DNA from: Azadirachta indica
Lineage: Eukaryota > Streptophyta > Magnoliopsida > Sapindales > Meliaceae
NCBI GenBank assembly: GCA_022749755.1
Contig: CM040446.1
Location: 9,324,367-9,388,366 of the forward strand
Direction of reading: 5' to 3'
Length of the DNA stretch: 64,000 bases
Position numbers and translations under genes: made by a program. Shown here one piece after another: positions 26,561 to 40,973 of the stretch (its first letter is position 1; each line of letters opens with the position of its first letter). The notes below the pieces were generated by a model that was not told the DNA's origin, did no database searches, and saw only the letters and a list, made by a program, of their open reading frames with translations.

Positions 26561-27428
26561 TCTTCATCCATGTGCATGGTAATGAAATTGAATTGAATTA
26601 ATCCTCAAACCAATAGTCAAAATTAATTTTCATGGTCCCAACTTCCGTTGGCCGTGGTGAAGGGGGCACGACGTTCAAAGTTTTGTAACACATACGAAAT
26701 TTGGTATGAAAAATATTATTAATAGACCTGGATATATATTCTTCCTTAATAAGGAAAATTAATATTTTCTTTTTCTTAATTAGCCCACAGATTCAGAGAA
26801 CACAGGCCATAGATTCAGCTTTGAATTAAGGAATTCAGTCTTGATCAGTTGAACAAAACAGTCGCGGCCTGGGTTGCAAAATAATTAGTTGTTGTAATTG
26901 TAATGTAAACTGGTACATGGACTTCGATTGATTTTCAAATTTAATTAATTAATGCCTGAATATAATTTCTTATAATCATCTTATACTTTTTCTTGGATGT
27001 TTCATTAAAACAGTGCAAAATTGATTTCTTTTTTGTTTTTATTATTTTTCTGTAAATGTACTGCTACTGTCTTAAATGGACGAATATGATAGATTCATGC
27101 CTGTTTCCCATCCAATTCTTCCTTGCTTCCCCACCTCTCAAATATATATATAAATATCTACAATATTTGCCCAGATAATAAATATCCCTGCAGCACTGCT
27201 GGGAAGTTGCATTAATTCTTAATTTACAATTACAATAAGTTTCATACATCATCACTGTCCAAAACCATGCACATGGACTTATAAATCTACGTAGCTTCAT
27301 ATCTGCTGTTTGAATTGAAGATACAAGGAAATTTAACTTGCATATATCTTCCTACGCAAGAAACTCAAATCAATCTAGAGGAAATTTCCACAACAAAGCA
27401 AATCAATTTCACAGTCGTTTTCCAATTT

Positions 27429-27455
27429 CACGTGCTTCTGATGCACTATAAATAC
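27429..27455 (+). promoter_or_regulatory. G-box and TATA box of FMO1-like copy 2
   Basis: CACGTG at 27429-27434 and CTATAAATAC at 27446-27455, same spacing as in copy 3. The promoter is preserved although the gene behind it is destroyed. Confidence 0.55.
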
Positions 27456-27528
27456 ATGACAACATTCTTCAAATTGTGCGAACTGTAACACAACACATGC
27501 AACTATGGCTTACAATCACCAGCAAAAC

Positions 27529-28238
27529 TGTAAGGAAATTAGGAGTCGAAGCAAAGCACGCAACTATAATGAAATTGAAAAAACAATAAAAATAAACGTT
27601 ATGTATGACGTATAACCATCAATTACCGTAAAATAATAAATAAGTAGGAGGTATAACCGTTCATATTAAAATAAAATGGTAAAATAAATCGACACAAATA
27701 TTTTACGTGGAAAACCCCTAAATAAATTAGAGTAAAAACCACGGGCAAATATAGGAGTATTTCACCATTTTAAAGTGGGGATTACGACTCTCTTTCTATC
27801 TAATAATAAAGAAAGGACAACTCTCTAAATATAAATATTTCACATTTTCTCTCGAAATAGGAGAAACAACTCTAAGTGCAAAATACAATACAAAAAAGAA
27901 ACTAATTTTTCTCTATTTGTAGAAACTCTCAAAGGATGATTTGGGATTGATAGAATAGTGAAAGGGGTGAGATATTTATAATGGTTTCCTTCTCCCATTT
28001 TTTAACACACATTCCACAATTTACTCCACAAATTTCTTCACCTACCAACCATTACTTAAATTCAAATTTTTTCCGCTTAACACCAACAAAGAAAGTAAAA
28101 AAAGAGTAACTGTACTTTCGGTGTATTTCTATACTCTTATACAGTACGATATTGTTTATAAATGCGGTATTGTTCGTTTATATAATACTGTTCATCTATA
28201 CTGTACTATTCACCAAAAGTGAATTTTACAATTTCAGA
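27529..28238. mobile_element. Solo LTR (about 710 bp) in exon 1 of copy 2
   Basis: Interrupts codon 8 of the pseudogene. A 5-bp duplication AAAAC (27524-27528 and 28239-28243) flanks it, and copy 3 shows the empty site. It begins TGTAAGG. The end is TTACA at 28226-28230 plus eight bases, or CAGA at 28238, so the right border is uncertain. The motif TTTTACGTGGAAAACCCC and AAAAACCACGGG inside is typical of many plant LTRs near their R region. No internal coding region remains. Confidence 0.75.
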
Positions 28239-29679
28239 AAAACCAACATCCTCCTCTTCCTGTTGACTCCCCCAAAGTGGCCATCATCGGAGCCGGGTGT
28301 TAGCTGTTTAGCTGCTGCTAAACAGCTCCACCATTACAACCCAGTAATCTTCGAGGCCTTGGACTCAATCGGAGGCGTCTGGAAAAGTGGTTCCTACCGC
28401 TCAACTAAGCTTCAGTCCTCTTGAACTGATTACGAATTCATCGATTTTCCCTGGCCTAACAGCAACGCAGATGACTTTCCTTCTTATACTGAGATATTGG
28501 AATACCTAGAATCCTATGCAAAGCACTTTGATTTGCTAAAGCTTGTGAGATTCAACTCAAAGGTGGTGGAGTTACGCTTCCTTGGAGAGACGGAGGAGAA
28601 CCACTTGCCAGGTCGCCCTGTTTGGGAGGTTGCAGCGCAAAGTGATAAGAATTCAGATTCCAATAATAATATCGAGTGGTATGGGTTTCAGTTTGTTGTT
28701 GTTTGCGTTGGAAAGTAAGGCGATATACCGAGAATTCTAGCTTTCCCAAGAAACAAAGGGCCGGAGAAATTTCGGGGGAAGTTTCGCACACCATTGATTA
28801 CTGCAAACTCGGCAAGGAAGCTGCTTCACAGCTGCTTAAAGGAAAGAAGGCTGTAATCGTTGGATTTAAGAAATCAGCTATTAATTTAGCTATGGAGTGC
28901 GTTCAGGAAAATCAAGGTATAAGTATGAATTTATTTGAAATTTTATTAATTAGTAAATGATCATATATATGATCTTCTTTTTTAATTAATTATTAAATTA
29001 TCATATACGTAATCAAATTTAATAATTTATTTTTGATATCTCCTCATTTCTACACAATATTTACAATTAATCTAAATACGCTTTGCATGAAAGTCTTCTT
29101 TCTTACTTTAATATTTGATATTTCATATAGAATTAAATAAGAGGGATTAATGCATGAGTAAGATACCTCACACTTAATAGTATATCTTATGGTATAATTT
29201 TAATTATAATAAATTTTAAAGGGGATAATCATTCGTACGTGAATGTAAAAAGTCTTTGTCATATATAATTGTACTTAATGAATTAATTAAATTATTTGTA
29301 TTAATTTTTCTTTCTGGTGGTTATTGTCATTGATATAATTGATTAACGAGATGACATATGTCTTAAAAATTATAGATACTTTCTTAATTTCTTTACGTTA
29401 CTGGACCACTCTATACAAAGACGTTTTCTTTTCCTCGTATCTTGGAATTAAATACCTAATCAACAGCTCTCAATTCTTCACTCATTTCTTATTTATCAAA
29501 TCCTAAGTGTTTTCAGAGTACAGATGCTGAGAATAGAGTACGTTATAATTTTGTCAATTTGGTCCAAGAGCTTTTTGTTGTTAAAAAAGTTGTGAATAGT
29601 TGAATTTGCATGAAAAAGAAGCAGCCGTACGTTCCGAGCTTTTTGTTATTGTTTTCGAATAGGAGTAGAAGGGCAACCA

Positions 29680-30084
29680 TATTAGAAGGTGGTATATTAT
29701 AAAAGAAGAGAAATTTGTTAAGAATAATTAGATAAAGAAGGAGAGAGAAGTTTACAATTTTATTAATTTCTAATTTTTCGCTTAATAAACAATAGAAAAA
29801 ACTCATTTCTATTTATAATATGACATCTCTTTAACTAATGGTTAAAATTACTTCAACACACATATAATCTAATAGGTATAAATTTCATTATAGAAATATG
29901 CATAATAATATTTAAATATTTACTACAAATATTTTTAGATTTTTATTACTAAATATTTAAATATTTATACTATAAATATATAAATATTTCCTTATAAATT
30001 TCTAGGAATTGGGACACACTATTCCTACACCAAAATCTTACAAGCCCAATTTGTTTTGAGTCAAATTAAGTTTAATTTCCAACA
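29680..30084 (-). repeat. 3' LTR of the copia element
   Basis: 405 bp, ending AATTTCCAACA. The outer base pair TG has mutated to TA (TATTAGAAGG). It matches 34170-34580. Confidence 0.9.
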
Positions 30085-30521
30085 CTCTTTCTTAACTTGA
30101 ATTGGTGACTCTTAATAATCTTTAAAATGCACAAAATATCTCATTCTTCAAAGGTTTGGTGAAGATATCAATAATTTGGTCTTGTATTTTCCTGTACTCT
30201 ATTTGCTCATCCTTTCTACCAATGCACTCTCTTATAAAATGATAATGTATGTCAATATGTTTGCTTCAATTGCGGAACACTAGATTCTTTGTCAATGCCA
30301 TTGTTGATTTGTTATCAACATAACTCTTAGTTGGCATTTCTTATGACCATCCTAGCTCCTTTAAGAGATTTCTTGCCAAAATGCATGGCAAACACATGAT
30401 GTTGCGGCCACATACTCAACTTCACAAGTTGAGAGAGTGACTATTGGTTGCTTCTTTGACATCCAAGTGAAAGTAGTATCACCCATGAATAAAATAAATC
30501 CACTAGTGCTTTTTCGATCAT

Positions 30522-33500
30522 CTATATCTCTACTCTAATCACTATCGCTAAATCCAACAAGCTTTTAGTCATTAGAAAATGAATAGAATAGATTAAAATC
30601 AATTGTACTTTTGAGATGGCAAAGATTCTCTTTGCAACTTTGAAATGGGTAGTTGTTGGCATCTCTATGTAGCGACTAACTAACCCAACAATATAGAGGA
30701 TATCAAGTCTTGTGCAAGTTAGGGAACATAGACTTCCAACTAAGCTCTTGAAAAGGGTTGAATCTACTATTTCTCCTTCATTATTCTTTGACAATTTCAC
30801 TCCACATTCAACCAGTGTGTTTATTGGCTTGCAATCATCCATCTTGAATCTTTTAAGGATCTCTTTTGTGTAGCTTTCTTGTGAGATAAAAATTCCATCT
30901 TCCTTTTGCTTGACTTCAATGCCAAGGTAGTACACTATTAATCCAATTTCAATCATCTCGAACTCCTTGGTCACTGCTTCCTTAAACTCTTCAAACATAT
31001 TTGGATTTTTTCTAGTAAAATCAAATCATCTATGTACAGGCACACAATTAAAACATTTTCATCTTTAATCTTGATATAAAGTGCATGTTTGTAGGGGCAC
31101 TTGGTGAAACCATTGTTTTGGAAGTATTTATCTATTTGGCTATTCCATGCCATGCTCTTGGCGCTTGCTTTAAACCATAGATAGCTTCCTTCAACTTCAA
31201 GACTTTGACTTCATGTCCCTTTACTCTGTCGTCCTAAGGTTGCTTGATGTAGATTTCTTCTTCAAGTACTCTATTAAGAAAAGCAAACTTTACATCAATT
31301 TGATGAATCTTCCATTTATTTTGAGCTGCCAAGAAAATGATTAGTCTAGTAGTTTCAAAAAGAGCAACAGGAGCAAATATCTCATCATAGTCAATTCCAG
31401 CTCGTTGACTGTAGCTTTTCACAACAAGCCTTGCCTTGTATAGTTCAATTTCTCTATTTGTATTTTTCTTTACCTTGTACATCTATTTGACGCCGATGGC
31501 TTTATGTCCTTTAGGAAGAGTAGCGAGTTCCTGCGTGTCATTCTTCTTAATGGCCTTGATTTCTTCGTCCATCACAATTCTCCATTTTTCTTGTTGCATA
31601 ACTTCTTGGAAGTTTATAGGTTCGCAGTCAGCAAAGAGGTAGAAAAAAGTGAGATTTTCCATCCTTTCAATCACCTAGATCTTGGAGATTCTTTGTACGT
31701 TCTTCATTTCTTTCATTTAAAAAGGATGGTGATGAATAGCTATCATCAACTTTTGTTGGTGAATTAGGTGGTGTTGCAGGTTCTTGTTGACATTCTTCTT
31801 GTTGCCTTGCTGGTGTCTCCTTATTTTCTTCAAATTGAGGAAGAAAATTAAAATCATCTATATTTGGATCAAAATTCTATTTTGCCTCTTCATCAAATAT
31901 TATATCTCGATTAACCACGGCCTTTTTGTTATTCGGGTTTTACAACTTATAACCTTTTGAATTTAAGTCGTAGCTGATGAAGATAAAACTCTCATTTTTA
32001 TCATCAAACTTTGTTCTTTTTTCATTTGGTACATTAAACTATATTTCCAAAAAATCTTAGATGAGAGATGTTGGGCTTTTTTCCATTCCAAGCTTTTTGT
32101 GGCTTTTTTCCCCACATAATTGAAGTAAGAGATCGATTGGATAAATACACCACACATGTCACAGCTTCAGCCTAAAATTCTTTTGGCAATTTTTTGCTTT
32201 GGAGCATGCTTCGTGCCATGTCAAGAATGTTTCTATTTTTCCTTTTAACAATGCCATTTTGTTGAGGGGATTTTAGAACAGTTAGAAGACGGCAAATTCC
32301 ATTTGCTTCATAGAACTCTCAAAACTCTTTTAAAGTAAATTCTCCTCCACGATCGGATCTCATGGCCTTAATTTTGCATCCACTTTCATTCTCTACAAGT
32401 GCTTTAAACTTTTTTAACACACCAAAAACTTCGGATTTTTCTTTAAAAAATACACCTGTATTTTTCTTGAATAATCATCAATGAAGACAAGAAAGTAATT
32501 ACTCTTTCCCTAGGGACCTTGGCTTGATAGGACTACATACATCGATATGTATAAGTTTAAGTGGTTTCTTGACTCTAAAAGTAAACTCCTTTGAAAAGCT
32601 CATTCTAAATTGCTTCTCAAGTAGACATCCTTCGCACAGCTAGTCAGAATGATTCATGCAAGGCAGTCCTCTCACCATTTTCTTCTTGGATAATAGTTCC
32701 AAACCTTCACAATTGAGATGCCCAAGTCAAAGATGCCATAGCCATGATGCATCCTTCTAGTAAGCCTTGAGACATTTTGCTACATGGTTTTGAATATTTA
32801 ATAAAAATATTCTATTCTTAAACATTGCCACCTTTTCAATTAAATTGCTTTTATTATCTCTTATAGAAAGATTATAATCTTTCATATGAATATCATTCCT
32901 TTTTTCTAAGAATTGTCCTAAGTTTAAAATATTATTTTTTATATTGGGCATATAATAAACATTTGAAATAAATTGATGTCTTCCATCTTTCAAGTGAATA
33001 AGGCTGTTACCTTTGCCTTTTACGAGTATTTTGGACTTATTCCCAAAAGAGACATTGCCACTCACTGATTCATCAAACACCATGAACATATCCTTACTTC
33101 TACATATATGATTGCTTGTGTTGGTATCAAGGTACCATGTATTAGTGCTGCCACTATTATTTCCTTGAATGCTAGCAATAATGTTTCTTCTTCTTGACTT
33201 TTATTTTCCACATAGTTGGCTTTCTCATCAACTTTATTATTAAAAGCTCTACACTCGAAGCATAATGGTCAAACTTTTGACAATTATAACATTTAACTTG
33301 AGACTTATCATACCTTGAGTTCCGATTACCTCTTCCACGACCTCTCGTTGAGCTTTCTCCTCTTTCATTGTTGTTATTGTTATAATTCAATGGCCCTCTC
33401 CATTCTTGTCAATGTCCATGGCCTCGTCTTTAACCAATTCCTCTTGCACATTGGCCTTTCCCATTGACGAAACTTTCTTCCTTTTCTTTAAAGGTGAGCT

Positions 33501-34033
33501 TTGTTTGGAGAACTTGTTCTAAGGCTTCTTGATTTCTATTTTGTCTTTCTTCATATGCTTGTAATGAACACATGAGTTCTTTAATGGTCATGCGCTCTAA
33601 ATCTTTTGTTTCTTCAATTGTTACAACAATATGCTTAATCTATGAAAAACATAATTTTCTCCATAATTCAAACATTACTTAAGCTTTCTCCATTTTCTTT
33701 TAATTGATTAGCAACCATTAAAATTCTAAAAAAGTACTCAAAATTTGATTCACATTCTTTCATATATAAAGATTCAAACTCACTTTATAGTGTTTGAAGA
33801 CGTACCTTCTTCACTTTTTCGGCACCTTTATATGAAATTTGAAGCATCTCTCATACTTTTTTGGCAATGGTTACATTTGAAACCTTCTCAAAGCCATTCT
33901 CATCCAATGCTTGATAGATGAGGTAGAGAGTTTTTTTGTTTCTCTTTCTAAAATCCTTCAAGAGATCTTTTTGAACTTGAGTAAGGGTGGCCTCATCTTT
34001 TGGCACATCAAACATTTTCTCTACAACCTCCAT
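30522..34033 (-). pseudogene. Copia gag-pol polyprotein, fragmented
   Basis: Pieces in order of translation: gag N-terminal part (33851-34033), zinc knuckle with Gly and last Cys replaced (33172-33390), the region after the protease (32757-33089), reverse transcriptase start with QIDVKFAFLN (31234-31482), the polymerase active-site stretch YIDDLI (30971-31153), and the end of RT running towards RNase H (30522-30998). Stops and frameshifts separate every piece. In an intact element this protein makes capsid, protease, integrase and reverse transcriptase. Confidence 0.88.
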
Positions 34034-34154
34034 GTATCTTTAGCTTCTAGCAAAGCCTTCATCTTGATGCTTCAATTATTGTGGTTGCTCTTGGTGAGCA
34101 ATAAAACTTGTAAGAGAGCCATTCCATTACTTAACTAAGGTCACTCTTATTTTT

Positions 34155-34166
34155 GCTCTGATACTA
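34155..34166 (-). other. Primer-binding site of the copia element
   Basis: Minus strand TAGTATCAGAGC, one mismatch from the initiator tRNA-Met complement TGGTATCAGAGC. Confidence 0.85.
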
Positions 34167-34169
34167 CTT

Positions 34170-34580
34170 TGTTAAAAGGTGGATGGCTTATATTATAACA
34201 GGAGATAAATTTGATAAGTAATAATTATGGACAAGGAAGGAGGGAGAAACTTATAATTTTATTGATTTTTAATTTTTAGCTTGACAAACAATAGAAGAAC
34301 TCACTCCTATCTATAGTATGGCACCTCCTTAACCAACGATTAAGATTATGCCAACATACATCTAATTTAATGGCTATAAATCCTTTTCTATAAATATCCA
34401 TAATAATATCTAAATATTTACTACAAATATCTAGATTTTTATTACTAACTATCTAGATTTCATTTTATAAATATCTAAATATTTCCTTAACAAATTTGTA
34501 GAAATTGGACTACACTATTTCTAGGTTTAAATCTTACAAGTCTAATTTATTTTGGGTCAAATTAAGTTTAATTTCCAACA
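34170..34580 (-). repeat. 5' LTR of the copia element
   Basis: 411 bp, TGTTAAAAGG...CCAACA on the plus strand, directly next to the primer-binding site. Confidence 0.9.
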
Positions 34581-35538
34581 AACCATGCACTATAGTTGTA
34601 AGGACTTTACATTGAATTGTTCCCCATTTTTAGGTGTGGGGTTTGCCTTTCTTCTTCTTTTATTCCATAAGATTTTCTCAATTTTTCCATTCAAGACTTC
34701 ATTAAGGCTTCCTTAGGACTCTCTTTTCTCTCCTTTCATTTCCTATGGTAAATAGTTCTAACTTTTACTTTGAGTGATACATCAGTCTTTAACAATGAGC
34801 AATATTGCATTTGAGTGATTGGTCAATGAATTGTCGATAGAGATGCAGAGTTTTAAAATTTATAGAGTCGTATTTGCTATGGAAGCTTCCTTTGCTCAAG
34901 TATAGATTGAAACCAAATAACCTATTTTAGGAAGACTACGCGTCTTGCCAGATGGCCATTGTGCCTGAAGGTTTCTTTGCTGAAGCTGATAAAGGTAATA
35001 TTTTGTTCAAAAAATCAACTTCATCAAACTGGTAATTTTTGGAATGAAGGTACTAAGTTTGATAACAACATTAACTTGGAGGTTGATGTTGTCATTCTTG
35101 CAACTGGTTACAATGGCAAGAAAAAGCTCAAAGCTATTTTCCCATAGCCTTTCCGAAGTCTGTTAGAATACCCTTTTAGTCTTATGCCTTTGTATAGGTG
35201 AAGCTGATAATAATTTCAAGGGCACTATCCATCCGCTGATAGCAAACATGGAGTTCGTGTGCTACATTGAGGGCGTTTCAAACTTCAACAAAGTGGAGCT
35301 ACGAAGCATTTGGCTTAGGCAACTGCTTGACAATAAATTTAAGCTGCCCAGCGTTGAAGAGATGCTTGAACAAATCTCTAAAGAGATGCAAATGATGAAG
35401 CAGTCAACCAAATTCTACAAGGGGCACTGTATTTCCATTTTCAGTATCAATCACTGTGATGAAATCTATCAAGAAATAGGATGGAACCCTTGGAGGAAAA
35501 ATAATTGGTTTCTAGAAGCATTTAACCCTTATGGTAGC

Positions 35539-36429
35539 TGTCATAAAGGTCTTTTTATTAATATGGCAATCTTGCGCTTGCATTAAATTATTTCGGCCAA
35601 CAATTTCTCACTTCTGCAATAGAGGTTGAGCTCTCGAAACTTTTTGCACTTTAAAAAAAAAATACAATATGCTTGCACAAATTTACGAGGAAAAAGTCTC
35701 TTCAACTTTTCTATTTCTTTTTAAAAAAAGAATATAAATGTGCAAGGCTTGCTGTGCTAGAGATTCACTCCACTCACTTAATGATCTCTATCACTTTCAC
35801 TACTTTATATATATATATATATATACATATAAAGACAACCAACACCCCTGGTTGCTAAGGCCACATGTCTCATACACATGCTGCCATCATACATTTTCCT
35901 TAGTCAAATGAACTATTTTTAAGGCCACTTTATTTGCTACTTCCCTTGAGTCAAGGAACTGCCCATCCAAGTTATCTTGACTTGGTCCTTACTTGACACC
36001 ACATCAAGACCAAGTCTTCCTTACCTTAATCCTAGTAAATGCACCTTGTTTAGGGCCTTATCGAATTATCCCTATTACTGCCTTGAGTCTTCTAGCTTAT
36101 GACCCGCATTTATATGTACCTGCATAGTTCATTATTGACACCCATTGCATAGGCCAGCTACTGCCTTGTTGCTGCCTACACCATTCTCGCTCATAACTAT
36201 ATTCCGGGTCAAATGGTTATGTATCAATGATTCTAACTGTCATCATAGCATTCCTAGAACACTAATATTTCTCGCAATGCTTAGCATCACTTTCTACAAT
36301 GTAGCGTTATACCCTTATCTTAATTTGCCAAGACTTATCGTGCAGCCTTATGTAAATCCCACAACCTATTAACGTGATGCAAAGTCATCATCGAGTATGT
36401 TGTGCGTTATAAGATTTAAGGCTATAACA
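35539..36429 (-). repeat. 3' LTR of the gypsy element
   Basis: 891 bp, TGTCATAAAGG...GGCTATAACA. Includes a (TA)n run near 35805-35825. A polypurine-like stretch (GGTGGTGGTGGTT on the minus strand) adjoins at 36430. Confidence 0.9.
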
Positions 36430-36499
36430 AACCACCACCACCAGAAAGAACCCAACTTCCTCATTGGAGGCGTTTTAATACGTCTTAACCTCTTTTTCG

Positions 36500-39400
36500 A
36501 ATTGTCACAAAGGGACATCTCACTTCCAATTAGCATTTGCTTTGCTGTTGTTCTTCCATTGAACCAAATATTCTGTGCATTAGTTCTTTTTGGTCTGCCT
36601 CATTGTTCAGTGATCAAGGATTTTCTCTATTTCCTTGTCAAATTGCTTCCGAATCATAGAAGGAACTCTCTTGCCTTGATGACGCTTATCATAAATTAAG
36701 TTTTTGTGGAAAGGCTTGAGAAATCTTACATGAAATATAGGGTAAAACTTCAATCGTTCAGGTAGTTTCAACTGGTATGTTACTCTCCCCACTCTTTTTA
36801 TAATCTTAAAAGGTTCATCATATTTCGGCACCAGCCCTTGATGTACAGTTTTGCTATTGATTTTCTTCCATATGTAGGGTGCGAGCTTGAGCAACACCTT
36901 GTTGCCTACATCAAACTCTAATTGTTTCTTTCCAGTATTCGCATACTTCTTCGCTCCTTGAGACGCTTTGGCCAATTTATCTGATACTTGCGCCAACAAC
37001 CTTTGCTTGTCTCGTGTAAACCTATGTGCTAATAGGTACTTCACTTTGGTAGCTTGTTTCACTACCTTGTGTGGAGTAAGTGGCTGTTGCCTCAAGATTA
37101 GCTTTGTTGGAATAATTCCCGTTATTGAGGAATGATGTATGTTATAGCGAAATTGAGCCACATCAAGTAAATACACCTAATTCTTTTGCCTGCTTGTTAC
37201 ATAGTGTCACAAATACTTCTGAAGTAGTATCTTCACCCTCTCCGTCTGCCCATTGGTTTGAAGATAATTAGTTGTTTAAAACTTCAACTCAGTCCTTATC
37301 TAGTTGAAAAGTATTGTCCAAAATTGACCAATAAAGCGAATGTCTCTATCACTCACGATGATTTTAGGAATCCTAAAATATTTTAGCATATGCTTGTAGA
37401 ATAATTTTGCTGCCCTGCCTGCTGTGCATGCGTAAGCTCGGAATGAACACTGCATATTTAGTGAAGCGGTCTACTATCACCAACACTGATTTCTGCCCAT
37501 TTGTCTTTGCTATGCTTGAGATGAAGTCCATCGAGAATGATTGCCACGGTTTCTCCGGATTCGGTAATGGTTGCAATAGGCTTATTGGTATTTGCTTCTT
37601 TAACTTGTCTTGTTGGCACATGAGACAAGTTTTGACATACAAGCGTATGTCTTCTTCTATTTTTGTCCAGTAGTATGAACGCTCCAAAAATGCTATCATT
37701 AGCTCAATCGCTAGATGCTTTACCCATTGAGGGTCATATGCCTATCATAATAATGTACGTCTAAGTTCCCCAATATTTAGAACATAGAGCCTTCCTCCGC
37801 GTGCATAGATCAATCTATCCTCGAGCCAAAATCTCTGCATGAGTTCTTCTTTAATCTCGTCGCGAAGTTGGTAGTATTTAGAGTCACCATCGACATGCTG
37901 CTGCACCTTGTCAATAATGTTCAAAACTACAAAGGTTAGGGCTGCAATATAGCCCTCAACTTTTTTTCGACTTAGAGCGTTCGCAACTATATTTTGCCTC
38001 CTCGGCTTGTGTACCCATTTGAAGTTGAACTCAATAAGAAATTCTTATCTTCTAGCTTGTTTCGAGGAAAATTTCTTCTATTAGTGGAAGTATGTATTCG
38101 CCATATTATCCGTCATTATTGTGAAAAAGGTACCAAGGAAATATTGCTGACATATTTTTAAGTAATGCACTACTGCTGTCATCTCCTTTCGTAGGTTGAA
38201 TACCATTGCTCAACATCCTTTAAATTTCAACTTTCGAAAGCAATCGAGTTCCCTTCTTTCACTAGCACACCACCAATTGCCTTGTTTAATGCATCCGTAT
38301 AGACCTTAAAAGGTTTGCTAAAATCGGTAACTTAAGCATGGGCTCAGAAGCTACTGCACTTTTGATGTCATCGAATGCACATTGGCATGCCTTGATCCAT
38401 TTCCACTTTCTGTTTTTCTGCAACAAATCAATGAACATGCTAACTCTTTTGGAGTAGCCTAAATGAATTTTCTGTAGCAGTTAGGCAAATCAAGAAAAGA
38501 TCAGAGTTTGGGTATGTTTTTAGATTCGGTCTAGTCAAGGATGGCCTTGACTTTCTTCTCGTCCATGTGAATGCTGCCGTTGCTCAATCAATGGCTGAGA
38601 AATAATACTTCTCGCTTACACTTACAAAATTCACATCTTTTCTTTTTGACGTATAACTTATATTTTCATACCTTTATGAACACATGTCTTAAGTGCTTGA
38701 AATGATCTCTGAAACTCTTGTTATACACAACAATATCATCTAGATAAACAATTATAAACTTGTCCAAAAACTCGTAGAGAACGTCTTTTATGAGGTTATA
38801 GAAGGCAGCGGGTGCATTGGTAAGTTTGAATGACATTACAGGAAATTCATATGAATCGTACCTTGTTACACACATTGTTTCGCTTCGTTGCCTTTAGCGA
38901 TCCTCACTTGCTAATAGCCTACTCTCAAATCAAGCTTTTTAAGGTAGCGAGCATTACTCAACCGGTCAAACAAATAAGCAATATTAGGGACAGGGTATTT
39001 GTTTTTTACCGTGGCCTTATTGAGTGTGCGGTAGTCTATGCACATTCGCAGTGATTCATCTTACTTCTTCTGAAATAAAACCGGTACGCCATAAAGGGCT
39101 TTCAGAGTTACATGTCCCTGCATTTAGCAACTCGTTAAGTTGTCTTCGCAACTCTACTAAATCAAATGGCAACATTTGGTAAGAAGCTTGCGCTAGGGTT
39201 TTGCACTAGTTTCCAACTTAATGTGGTGATCCATATCACGCCTAGGGGCAATTCTTTATGGAGTTCGGGTGGCATGATATCCACAAACTCATCTAACACC
39301 GCAACATACTCATTAGGGACCTTCACGACTTAGTTCGGCTTGATCTTTACAAGTATTGCATTGTACGACGTCTTCTGCTACTTGAGTCCTTTGTTAAACT

Positions 39401-40905
39401 GAATGGCAGACTGCAATAATAGCTCTAATATACCATTTTCTAAAAACTTGCAAGGTACAAGCTGTGGAGTCTTTCTCCTAATCAACAAACTCTGCATTTA
39501 TGGCAACACATATGCCATAACGCCTATAAGAAATTCGATCCCAAAAATTAAGTTGAAATTTTCGAGAGGTAAAATTGAGAAATGTACCTTATCTTCCCAA
39601 TTTCCAACTCTCAAAGAGCTTATGGCTACTCTTTGAACAAGCATATCTAAAGAATTCGCTCGCATAGCACATAATGCTCCCTCAACATTCAACCCAGGCG
39701 CTACACCTCTGCGTTGCTAAGAAGTTGTTTGTCACGCTCGTGTCTATTGTTGCTTGAATCTTGACACCACATGCACTTTTGTGTGCATAAGGCTCTAGTA
39801 ACTTTCATCAATTCGCAACACATTGCAATGCTACTGTTACAAAGGGTTGAGCTTCGAAATGCACTCTTCAGTTTTTGGATTTTTTTTTTTTTGGTAACAA
39901 GCATTTAGCTTGTGTTTTAGGCATTCTTTTGCCCTATGGGGACCATCGCAAATAAAGCATGCCAAGCCCTTTTTTTCTTGTTTTGGTGGCTTTGATCGAT
40001 TAGATTCTCCCTCTTTCTTTCTTTCTTTCTTTCTACCATCATTCTTCGAAGAACCAGTTTTCTTCTTCTCGCCCTCATTTCTCTTTTGATCGGTTGTGAT
40101 TTCGAACTTGAAGTCTACCAAGTTATCCACTGCTGCGATCACAGTAGGAAAGTCTTTCATCGCTTGCCTTTGTAGCTCTGTTTATACCTACGGCTGTAAT
40201 TTGGAAACGAAATTGAAAAGCTTGTCTTTATGTGAAATGTTCTTAATATCGAGCATTAACGAACTAAATGCCATCACACACTCACGCACAGAACTTGAGT
40301 GCTTTAGTCATTTTAAACTTTTCCTCACAAGCCACCCTATATTGCAAGGCAAAAATTGAGCTTTCAGCTCCCGTTTCAGTGAATCTCATATATCAACCGT
40401 AGCGCGCTGCGCTTCTGCATCCTCTCAGAGTTAAGTGTGCCACCACAACTTCGTATCTCCCTCTAGATACATGCTTGTGATGGTAGCTTGCTCCTCTTCA
40501 GGTATCCAGGTCGGTTTGAAGTATTGTTCCATGTTCTAAAGGAAGTTCTCCAATTCCTTTGCGTTGTGTGAGCCGTTGAAACCTTTAGGTTTTGACACTT
40601 TGATCTTCGAAGGACCTACCTCTATCAGTGTTAGAGTGTTGCCTAATGCACGCTTCAGTAACCCGACCTTTCCTTCGATATTATTGATGCATGCTTTTAA
40701 CGCTCTAGCCAATGATCTTACATCCTCCATGGATGCATATAACTTCTCTGTGAATAGATTGGTAAAATTGTTCAACTCCTGCTAAAGGATAGCAATTTTG
40801 GAAATGTTGAGCTCTGATTATACCACCAATAGATTCGCATGAGTTTGTACGGAACTGATAATTCTTTCTAGCTGCCCCACTTTTTCCTTCAATTTCTCTC
40901 TTCAC
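36500..40905 (-). pseudogene. Gypsy gag-pol polyprotein with chromodomain, fragmented
   Basis: Translation order: gag (40536-40905), zinc knuckle CFICDGPHRAKEC (39837-40160), retropepsin-like part (39498-39692), reverse transcriptase with VYLDDIVVY (38666-38875), RNase H region (about 38000-38300, broken), integrase zinc-binding and core start (37373-37699, ending near DRFTKYA), integrase C-terminus (36607-37176), and after a stop a chromodomain-like tail (KILDH then TMRQTKKN and EYLVQWKN, about 36550-36630). Many stops and shifts. In live relatives the chromodomain guides integration towards certain chromatin. Confidence 0.88.
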
Positions 40906-40959
40906 ATATTTGTGTAGAAAATAAGAAATATAGAAAATAGAATGAATGAGCTTAATCGG

Positions 40960-40971
40960 GCTCTAATACCA
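40960..40971 (-). other. Primer-binding site of the gypsy element
   Basis: Minus strand TGGTATTAGAGC, one mismatch from the initiator tRNA-Met complement, two bases from the LTR. Confidence 0.85.
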
Positions 40972-40973
40972 AT

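Larger units (their letters stand above)
29680..34580 (-). mobile_element. Ty1/copia retrotransposon in exon 2 of copy 2
   Basis: Perfect 5-bp duplication AACCA (29675-29679 and 34581-34585). LTRs at 29680-30084 and 34170-34580 differ at many sites. On the minus strand the order is LTR, primer-binding site, gag, zinc knuckle, protease region, integrase region, reverse transcriptase, RNase H, LTR, which is the copia order. All reading frames are broken, so it cannot move by itself. Confidence 0.92.

Noticed and set aside
27529..28238. The insert in copy 2 exon 1 read as an intron
   Set aside because: GTAAGG and TTTCAG are present at its ends, but joining them gives a stop codon at once, and the 5-bp duplication fits an LTR insertion better.
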